The notes below the pieces were generated by a model that was not told the DNA's origin, ran no database searches, and worked only from the letters and a program-made list of their open reading frames with translations. Positions 8,242 to 12,767 of a stretch of 12,767 nucleotides of DNA are shown here, piece after piece. Both the position numbers and the translations under genes were made by a program. Every line of letters starts with the position of its first letter. Position 1 is the stretch's first letter. Source of the stretch: Chloroflexi bacterium RBG_16_60_22 (GTDB lineage Bacteria; Chloroflexota; Dehalococcoidia; Dehalococcoidales; RBG-16-60-22); contig MGNX01000067.1 in the NCBI GenBank assembly GCA_001796935.1, positions 1-12,767 of the forward strand. The letters run 5' to 3'.

Positions 8242-8280
8242 GGTTCATAAAAAAAGAGCCCCTATGAGAACTAGAGGCTC
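8242..8280 (-). terminator. Rho-independent terminator upstream of the fdh genes
   Basis: On the minus strand GAGCCTCTA (8280-8272) pairs with TAGGGGCTC (8264-8256) with one U-G wobble and a 7-nt loop, followed by seven T (8255-8249). The wobble is a mismatch if read on the plus strand, so the hairpin is built for minus-strand transcripts. It can end readthrough from the trmH-family gene, but it also lies between the candidate fdh promoter and the fdh start. Confidence 0.8.
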
Positions 8281-8318
8281 GGCGCAGTTGAATATTGAGA
8301 AGACCTGCATACGGTACC

Positions 8319-8348
8319 AGTATATCCCAGATGCAGGGTGCCTGTCAA
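8319..8348 (-). promoter_or_regulatory. Near-consensus sigma-70 promoter upstream of fdh
   Basis: A perfect TTGACA (reverse complement of 8343-8348) and TATACT (8319-8324) are separated by 18 nt. Transcription would start near 8311-8312. The terminator at 8242-8280 lies only about 30-60 nt downstream, so this promoter would make either a short RNA of about 60-65 nt or an attenuated fdh leader. A 7-bp inverted repeat (8304-8310 with 8331-8337) straddles the -10 box, and CCTGT-N10-ACAGG (8341-8360) overlaps the -35 box; either may be an operator. Confidence 0.6.
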
Positions 8349-8419
8349 CAATATTACAGGTATAAAAACAAGTAATTTACAGGGTAATTATATGTATATA
8401 TATAGTAGTAATATTACTA
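8341..8419. repeat. Cluster of short palindromes and direct repeats upstream of fdh promoter
   Basis: This AT-rich stretch holds a perfect 14-bp palindrome TAGTAATATTACTA (8406-8419), a second copy of its core AATATTAC at 8350-8357, two TTACAGG copies 23 bp apart (8354-8360 and 8377-8383), and two GTAATT copies 12 bp apart. The layout resembles a regulator-binding region, although AT-rich DNA gives such patterns by chance more often. Confidence 0.4.
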
Positions 8420-8479
8420 AAATAATAGGTATAAGTGCCTGAGGTATCATTACGGGGCCTGATTAAAGAGGGTCAGGGG

Positions 8480-9241
8480 CTACTGCTGGGCCTGCGAAAC
8501 CAGGTACATCAGAATCGCCCCGCAGGCGGCCACGTTCAGCGATTCCGCCTTTTCCCGCGCCGTGGGCAGGTACAGGCGGTAATCGGCCAGGGACAGCAGT
8601 TTTTCCGAAAGCCCGGCGCCCTCGCTGCCCAGCGCCAGCAGTACCTTGCTCCGCCCCTCCAGGACTGAAGGCCCGTCCCCCCCGGCGAGGTCGGCGGCCA
8701 CGAGGGTAAAGCCAGCGTCTTTCAGCTCGCCGGCCAGCTCCAGATACTTTGAAGTCCTCCGGAGCCAGACGGACAGCACCGTGCCGGCCGTGGCCTGGAC
8801 GCACTTGGGGGAAAGGGGGTCGGCGCAGCTTTCCGTGAGGACAACCCCGGAAAAGTCGAACGCGGCGGCGGTGCGGATGAGCGTGCCCACGTTGCCGGGG
8901 TCCTGGATATCTTCCAGCAGCAGCGCTTTCCGGCCGATGGCGGCGGGCAGCGTATCGGTAGAGATATCCGCCGGGGCGCGGACCACGGCCATGATTCCCT
9001 GCGGTGTCCGGGTATGGCAGATATACCGGAACTGGCTCTCGGTGACGAGGCGCCGGGGGTAGCGGTGATAAGCGGACGGCGGCTCCGTCACGGAGATAAT
9101 CTCGGTGACGGACTCCGGGTGAAGGCCGGCCACCTGCCGGATGGCCCTCTCCCCCTCCACCAGGAAGGCCCCCGCCGCCAGCCGGCCCTGGCGTTCGCCG
9201 AGCTCCCGGTACCACCGGAGGGGTTTCAGGGGGGTGGACAC
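8480..9241 (-). CDS. TrmH/SpoU-family RNA 2'-O-ribose methyltransferase
   Basis: This 253-residue SPOUT methyltransferase transfers a methyl group from S-adenosylmethionine to a ribose 2'-OH of rRNA or tRNA. The three family motifs are visible: motif 1 'DIQDPGNVGTLIRTA' (about 94-108), motif 2 'LALGSEGAGLS', and motif 3 'YLPTAREKAESLNVAACGAI', which forms the knotted AdoMet site. The N-terminal 90 residues look like the SpoU substrate-binding domain ('GAFLVEGERAIRQV'). The start is a GTG at 9241, 4 nt after the stop of the small membrane protein, with GGAGG 10 nt upstream inside that gene. The exact target (23S rRNA, as for RlmB, or a tRNA) cannot be told from the sequence. It is likely cotranscribed with the two genes upstream. 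Confidence 0.9.
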   Translation of the reverse strand: MSTPLKPLRWYRELGERQGRLAAGAFLVEGERAIRQVAGLHPESVTEIISVTEPPSAYHRYPRRLVTESQFRYICHTRTPQGIMAVVRAPADISTDTLPAAIGRKALLLEDIQDPGNVGTLIRTAAAFDFSGVVLTESCADPLSPKCVQATAGTVLSVWLRRTSKYLELAGELKDAGFTLVAADLAGGDGPSVLEGRSKVLLALGSEGAGLSEKLLSLADYRLYLPTAREKAESLNVAACGAILMYLVSQAQQ

Positions 9242-9245
9242 GGCG

Positions 9246-9563
9246 TCAGCGCCTCCGCGCCCGGGACAGCAGTATCAGGACGAAGCCGATGGCGATGACG
9301 AGGATGGCCCAGAGGTAGCTCCGGAGCGCCCAGCGGAACATGCCGAAGGCGGCCACCAGGGCGAGAAAGCCGACGATGGTCAGGCCGATTCCCGTCCGGT
9401 TGAAAAGCCAGTAAAACCGGTCGGGGTTCCCGCCCGTCTTTTCCGGCGCGGCGGCTCCCTTTTCGCCGTCCCGGCGGCGGCCGGTGCGGACCATCCGGGC
9501 GATGACCGCCGCGGCGATGATAATGAAAATGATGAGGACGATTTCCAGCGGGCCGGGTCTCAT
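9246..9563 (-). CDS. Small three-helix membrane protein, unknown function
   Basis: I do not recognise this 105-residue protein. It has an N-terminal hydrophobic helix (about 6-23), a basic, Gly/Lys/Arg-rich cytoplasmic-type loop (about 25-48), then two close membrane helices (about 57-75 and 80-100) and a final run of arginines. There are no cysteines or obvious catalytic residues. It ends 4 nt before the trmH-family gene, so the two are probably cotranscribed. GGAGG lies 13 nt before the ATG, which is rather far, so initiation may be weak. Codon use and the strongly hydrophobic segments suggest a real gene. No function is proposed. Confidence 0.6.
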   Translation of the reverse strand: MRPGPLEIVLIIFIIIAAAVIARMVRTGRRRDGEKGAAAPEKTGGNPDRFYWLFNRTGIGLTIVGFLALVAAFGMFRWALRSYLWAILVIAIGFVLILLSRARRR

Positions 9564-9657
9564 GCTCTGTTCAAGCCCTCCACCGAATTAGCAGGGAACG
9601 AAGCAGACCTCATCGCCTTCCTTCCGGCCGATGATAAGCTCACCGGAGACGCGGTTT

Positions 9658-9963
9658 TCAGCGGTCGAGGGCCCTGGCCATCTGGAGCTCTTTGACCAGG
9701 TCCTCGATGGTGATGGCCGACAGCGTCAGCGGCTGAAGGGTACCCCGGGCGCCCAGTGAGGCGGCGACCCTGGCGACGACCGTGTTGTTGGGCGCTTCGA
9801 GGATGTTGATAAAATCATATTCGCCCAGCAAAGCGTACTGGGAGAGTATCTTGGCGCCCATGTCCTCGACCTCCTGGTTGACCTCCCAGATGCGGCCGGG
9901 GTTCTTCATGATGGTCTTTCTGCCGGCGTCGGTGAGCTTGGTGAGCATTACATAATAAGGCAT
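9658..9963 (-). CDS. GYD domain-containing protein
   Basis: This 101-residue protein belongs to the GYD family, small ferredoxin-like alpha/beta domains with no firmly known function. It shows the typical start 'MPYYVMLTKLTDAGRKTIMKNPGR' in pieces, the central 'GAKILSQYALLGEYDFINILEAPNN' with the signature 'G-E-Y-D', and a C-terminal helix. These proteins usually occur as stand-alone, possibly oligomeric, binding domains. GAGGTG lies just upstream of the ATG and a good promoter candidate lies at 10016-10044. It is the first gene of the small minus-strand cluster leading to the trmH-family gene, with a 94-nt gap to the next ORF. Confidence 0.85.
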   Translation of the reverse strand: MPYYVMLTKLTDAGRKTIMKNPGRIWEVNQEVEDMGAKILSQYALLGEYDFINILEAPNNTVVARVAASLGARGTLQPLTLSAITIEDLVKELQMARALDR

Positions 9964-10015
9964 ATCATCACCTCTTGTAAGTATCGTTCAGGGTGTCAGC
10001 CCGGATAACAGGCTT

Positions 10016-10044
10016 ATATTACACTAACGCCGCGGGGGTGTCAA
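10016..10044 (-). promoter_or_regulatory. Candidate promoter for the GYD-gene cluster
   Basis: A perfect TTGACA (reverse complement of 10039-10044) lies 17 nt from TAATAT (10016-10021), a four-of-six -10 match. The expected start near 10009 gives a leader of about 45 nt before the GYD-protein ATG at 9963. Confidence 0.5.
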
Positions 10045-10061
10045 TCAGGTGGCAGCGTTGG

Positions 10062-10337
10062 CGGCTTAGCCCGTGAGATGTTCCCTACCCCGCCCCTCGG
10101 GAGTTATCTATTCCCGCCCTAACCACCCTCGTCTCATTTTCGGCTTAGCCCGTAGTATTTCCCCCTCCCCGGATTCTCACGTCGTCCCGATTTCATCGGG
10201 ACTCCTCAGAATGACAATTATGGGGCGTCTAAGAGGGGTGAAACCCCTCTTTCAATTCTTCCCCCTCTCCGACCAAATTATTTAACGGCTTGAAAAGATG
10301 TAGCTGGTTGGAGAGGGGGACAGAGGGGGTGAGGCTA
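10062..10337. repeat. Composite intergenic repeat region (REP/MITE-like)
   Basis: This gene-free stretch is packed with repeats. A 13-bp direct repeat CGGCTTAGCCCGT occurs at 10062-10074 and 10141-10153. A perfect 8-bp hairpin GTCCCGAT/ATCGGGAC with loop TTC (10184-10202) sits inside a further ATTCT/AGAAT pair (10173-10177, 10208-10212). A perfect 9-bp hairpin AAGAGGGGT/ACCCCTCTT lies at 10231-10251. A long inverted repeat has 11-bp arms (10260-10270, 10310-10320), extendable to 16 pairs with one G-U. The 'TGTCATTCTGAG' and 'CCCCCTCTCC' phrases on the minus strand resemble intergenic repeats I know from several bacterial genomes. No transposase is present. The remainder of 9964-10352 shows no gene. 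Confidence 0.65.
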
Positions 10338-10352
10338 GGATAGTGTAGGGTT

Positions 10353-10886
10353 TCAGCCTTTCTTGATGGTCACCGGGATGCCGGCTACCAGCAGGAGGAC
10401 CTCGTCGGCGTGGACGGCCAGGCGCTGGTTGGCGCGGCCGAGGATATCACGGTAGAGTCGGCTGACCCTGTCCCCCGGAATGATGCCCAGGCCAACCTCG
10501 TTGGTGACGATGATGAAGTCGGCCTCGGCCTGCCGGGTGCAGTCGATTATTCCTTCAATCTCGGCCATGACCTCTTTCTCGAGGTCGGAGGACCCGGCGT
10601 GCTCCTCGAAGACGTTGCTGACCAGCAGGGTAACGCAGTCGATGACAACCGTCCGCGACCGCCCGATATTACGCGCTATCTGCTCACCGAGCTGGCCGGT
10701 GGCCTCCAGCGTTGTCCAGCCGGACGGCCGCATCTTGCGGTGCTCCTCGATGCGCCGCCGCATCTCCCCGTCGCGGGCCTCGGCGGTGGCCACGAAAAGG
10801 ACGTCCCTGCCCGAATTGAGGGCCATCTCCTGGGCCAGCCGGCTCTTTCCGCTGCGCGCCCCCCCGATGATAAGGGTGGTCTTCAA
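10353..10886 (-). CDS. cobU: Bifunctional adenosylcobinamide kinase / guanylyltransferase
   Basis: This 177-residue enzyme phosphorylates adenosylcobinamide and then transfers GMP to give adenosylcobinamide-GDP, the activated form for nucleotide-loop assembly. It begins with the P-loop 'GGARSGKS' (residues 8-15). His49 in 'EEHRKMRP' fits the guanylylated histidine, and the family core 'VVIDCVTLLVSN' and 'FIIVTNEVGLGIIP' are present. Length matches the family (about 175-185). The start is TTG at 10886, overlapping the TGA of cobQ (TTGA at 10883-10886), with GGAGG 7 nt upstream. This uncommon start codon is well supported because the P-loop begins immediately after and no nearby ATG exists. It is the last gene of the cob cluster. 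Confidence 0.95.
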   Translation of the reverse strand: MKTTLIIGGARSGKSRLAQEMALNSGRDVLFVATAEARDGEMRRRIEEHRKMRPSGWTTLEATGQLGEQIARNIGRSRTVVIDCVTLLVSNVFEEHAGSSDLEKEVMAEIEGIIDCTRQAEADFIIVTNEVGLGIIPGDRVSRLYRDILGRANQRLAVHADEVLLLVAGIPVTIKKG

Positions 10887-12400
10887 ACCCCGGCCTCCAT
10901 AATTCGATAGATGCGGGGGATGTCCAGGCTGGCGCGGACCAGCGCCGCCAGCTTATCGTACTCTTTATCTTTCTCCGGCGGGGCGCCGCCGGGGCCGGCC
11001 GCCAGCCCCCAGAAATTCCTCAGGGCACCGAGGAACGTCTTGCGGAAAGCGTCGTTATGGAAGAGGCCGTGTATGTATGTCCCCAGTACCCTGCCCCCGG
11101 CGTCGAGGGCGCCGTCGGCGTAGTCGGCGGGACCCTGCGGCGTGGCGACGATTTGGAAAGCACCCGCTTTCTCGCTGGACAAGGTCCGCCCCAGGTGTAT
11201 CTCGTAGCCGGTAAGCTCCAGGCCGCGCGTTCCGGCCAGCAGCCCCGCGTCAGCCAGCACCCGGGCCCGCACCTGGCGGGTCGATTTCTCCGGGGCGAAC
11301 TCGGTGACCACGTCGAGCAGGCCCAGCCCGGCTACCCCGGCATTTTCCGACTCCACCCCCCGGGGGTCGAGGATTTGCTTGCCCAGCATCTGGTAGCCGC
11401 CGCAGATGCCCACCACGGGCGTGCCGGCCCTGGCCCTGGCAACGATGCTCCGGTCCAGCCCGGAGTGCCGCAGGTAAGCGAGGTCGGCCACGGTGCTCTT
11501 GGTGCCCGGCACGATGATGAGGTGGGGGCTGCCCAGCTCGAAACGCTGGGTGACGTAGTGCACCGTGCACCCCTCCTCCTCCAGCGGGTCGAAGTCGTCG
11601 TAGTTGGAGATGTGGGGCAAACGTATCACGGCGATAGTGAGGTCGCCTCCGGCGGCGCCGTTCGGCCTCTCGTCGAGGTAGACCGAGTCCTCCTGGGCGA
11701 TGCGGATATCCCGGAAGTAGGGCACCACGCCGAGCACGGGCCGGCCGGTGCGCTTTTCCAGGAAGTCCAGCGCCGGTTTGAGCAGGGAGACATCGCCGCG
11801 GAACTTGTTGATTACCATGCCCTTGACATAATCGCGCTCATCAGCGTCCAGCAGCTCCAGCGTGCCCACCAGCGAGGCGAAGACGCCGCCCTTATCGATG
11901 TCCCCCACCAGGAGCACCGGCGAGCCGGACATTCTGGCCACCCGCATGTTGACAATCTCCCGCTCCTTGAGGTTTATCTCCGCCGGGCTCCCCGCCCCCT
12001 CGATGACGACGATATCGTAGGCGGCGCGGAGCCTTGCGAGGGACCCTTCCACGGTTTTCAGCAGCGACGGGGTGTAGTCGTAGTAGTCGTGGGCGGAAAC
12101 GTTCCGGGCCACCTTGCCCAGCACCACCACCTGGCAGCCGGTGTCTTTAGTCGGCTTGAGCAGCACCGGGTTCATGTCCACGGTGGGGAGGATGCCGGCC
12201 GCCTCCGCCTGGACCGCCTGCGCCCGCCCTATTTCCCCTCCCTCGGCGGTGACGTAGGAGTTGAGCGCCATGTTCTGCGCCTTGAAGGGCGCCACGCGGT
12301 GGCCGTCCTGCCGGAAGATGCGGCAGAGCGCCGTCACCAGGACGCTCTTCCCCGCCGAGGAGGCCGTTCCCTGTACCATTATCGTCCGGGCTTTTTTCAT
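10883..12400 (-). CDS. cobQ: Adenosylcobyric acid synthase (glutamine-hydrolysing)
   Basis: This 505-residue enzyme amidates side chains b, d, e and g of adenosylcobyrinic a,c-diamide, using glutamine and ATP, to give adenosylcobyric acid. The N-terminal dethiobiotin-synthetase-like ATPase domain has 'MVQGTASSAGKSVLVTALC' (residues 8-26) and 'VVIEGAGSPAEINL'. The C-terminal class I glutamine amidotransferase-like domain has the nucleophile Cys333 in 'VVGICGGYQMLG' and His444 in 'TYIHGLFHND'. Length agrees with the family (about 490-510). The ATG at 12400 is 12 nt after the cobS stop with only a weak ribosome site, so it may be coupled to cobS translation. It overlaps cobU by 4 nt. Confidence 0.97.
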   Translation of the reverse strand: MKKARTIMVQGTASSAGKSVLVTALCRIFRQDGHRVAPFKAQNMALNSYVTAEGGEIGRAQAVQAEAAGILPTVDMNPVLLKPTKDTGCQVVVLGKVARNVSAHDYYDYTPSLLKTVEGSLARLRAAYDIVVIEGAGSPAEINLKEREIVNMRVARMSGSPVLLVGDIDKGGVFASLVGTLELLDADERDYVKGMVINKFRGDVSLLKPALDFLEKRTGRPVLGVVPYFRDIRIAQEDSVYLDERPNGAAGGDLTIAVIRLPHISNYDDFDPLEEEGCTVHYVTQRFELGSPHLIIVPGTKSTVADLAYLRHSGLDRSIVARARAGTPVVGICGGYQMLGKQILDPRGVESENAGVAGLGLLDVVTEFAPEKSTRQVRARVLADAGLLAGTRGLELTGYEIHLGRTLSSEKAGAFQIVATPQGPADYADGALDAGGRVLGTYIHGLFHNDAFRKTFLGALRNFWGLAAGPGGAPPEKDKEYDKLAALVRASLDIPRIYRIMEAGV

Positions 12401-12412
12401 AAAATCAACTCT

Positions 12413-12767
12413 TTACGCGGCCCCGATGTTGTTGAAGACGAGGACCGCCAGCAGCAGCATCGCCACCTCCGCCACCTCGTTGACGGCGCCGTAGGTGTCG
12501 CCGGTCAGCCCGGCGAGCTTGCGCTTGAGGTAAATACAAAGCAGGGTGGTGATGACCCAGGCGCCGCCGATGATAAAAAAGCCGGTGAGCCAGAAAAACG
12601 GGTAGAGCGCGGCCGCCGCGGCCAGCATGATGGCGGTCGCTGCGGTAAACTGCGGCCAGCGCGTGGCCCGCTTGTAGGCGGTGCCCAGCCCCTCCGGGCG
12701 GGCGTAGGGGTAAGCGAAGACGGCATAGACCATCGCCCAGCGGCTGACCACCGGCATAAAAATCAGG
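12413..12767 (-). CDS. cobS: Adenosylcobinamide-GDP ribazoletransferase, C-terminal part (window-truncated)
   Basis: This is the C-terminal portion of CobS, the membrane enzyme that joins adenosylcobinamide-GDP with alpha-ribazole (or its phosphate) to form cobalamin (phosphate). The open frame continues to the window edge ('LIFMPVVSRWAM ...'), so the ATG at 12757 is internal, not the start. Visible CobS features are 'MPVVSRWAMV' followed by 'FAYPYARPEGLG', several membrane helices, and the near-C-terminal 'LAGLTGDTYGAVNEVAEVAMLL', which holds the conserved G-D-x-x-G-A-x-x-E motif. Being upstream of cobQ and cobU, it belongs to one late-cobalamin operon whose promoter lies outside the window. 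Confidence 0.93.
   Translation of the reverse strand, partial: LIFMPVVSRWAMVYAVFAYPYARPEGLGTAYKRATRWPQFTAATAIMLAAAAALYPFFWLTGFFIIGGAWVITTLLCIYLKRKLAGLTGDTYGAVNEVAEVAMLLLAVLVFNNIGAA

Noticed and set aside
8188..8479. A tRNA-Sec gene or a known molybdenum-cofactor riboswitch upstream of fdhA.
   Set aside because: No cloverleaf or CCA-end acceptor pairing and no recognisable riboswitch core could be found by eye.
9246..9563. The small membrane protein as a TatA-like translocase subunit.
   Set aside because: The N-terminal helix is superficially similar, but it has three helices and lacks the amphipathic helix with the expected motif.
10260..10320. The long C-rich inverted repeat as a terminator for cobU.
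   Set aside because: No T run follows it on either strand, and the 29-nt loop is large; an intergenic repeat is the better reading.
1..12767. CRISPR arrays, insertion sequences and tRNA or rRNA genes.
   Set aside because: No regularly spaced repeats, transposase ORFs or conserved RNA sequences were seen.

Overview
The window most resembles a mid-to-high-GC anaerobic bacterium of the Chloroflexota, probably Dehalococcoidia or a relative. This placement is an inference from gene content: a Tat-exported FdnG-type formate dehydrogenase, a compact late-cobalamin gene set, a GYD-domain protein, a PilM-PilN fusion, and C-rich/REP-like intergenic repeats. No rRNA or other phylogenetic marker is present. 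Most genes lie on the minus strand.

Layout. Positions 1-2064 (+) hold the end of a type IV pilus assembly operon: a PilO-like protein followed by a fused PilM-PilN protein. A convergent minus-strand pilin gene (2189-2548) is separated from it by a strong hairpin. Positions 2832-8187 (-) form a formate dehydrogenase operon read in the order catalytic alpha subunit, four-cluster iron-sulfur beta subunit, cytochrome b gamma subunit, FdhE maturation factor. The alpha gene is interrupted by one in-frame UGA at exactly the selenocysteine position of the family. A SECIS-like hairpin follows the UGA, so 5161-8187 should be read as one 1008-residue selenoprotein and not as two ORFs. Upstream (8188-8479) lies an AT-rich control region with a near-consensus promoter, palindromes, and a rho-independent terminator placed between promoter and gene.

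Positions 8480-9963 (-) hold a small cluster: a GYD-domain protein, an unrecognised three-helix membrane protein, and a TrmH/SpoU RNA 2'-O-methyltransferase. Positions 9964-10352 have no gene; they hold a promoter and a composite of intergenic inverted and direct repeats. Positions 10353-12767 (-) carry late cobalamin genes cobS (cut by the window edge), cobQ and cobU, nearly contiguous.

How the parts work together. The FDH subunits would form an N-type complex: formate is oxidised outside the cytoplasmic membrane at a Mo/W-Sec centre, and electrons pass through the Fe-S subunit to the diheme cytochrome b and the quinone pool, with FdhE serving maturation. CobQ, CobU and CobS complete or salvage the cobalamin nucleotide loop. 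The sequence shows no direct functional link between the pilus, FDH and cobalamin blocks. The strongest unusual points are the Sec codon with SECIS in a putative Chloroflexota FDH, an Asp in place of one expected Fe-S cysteine in the same subunit, and the promoter-terminator arrangement upstream of it.
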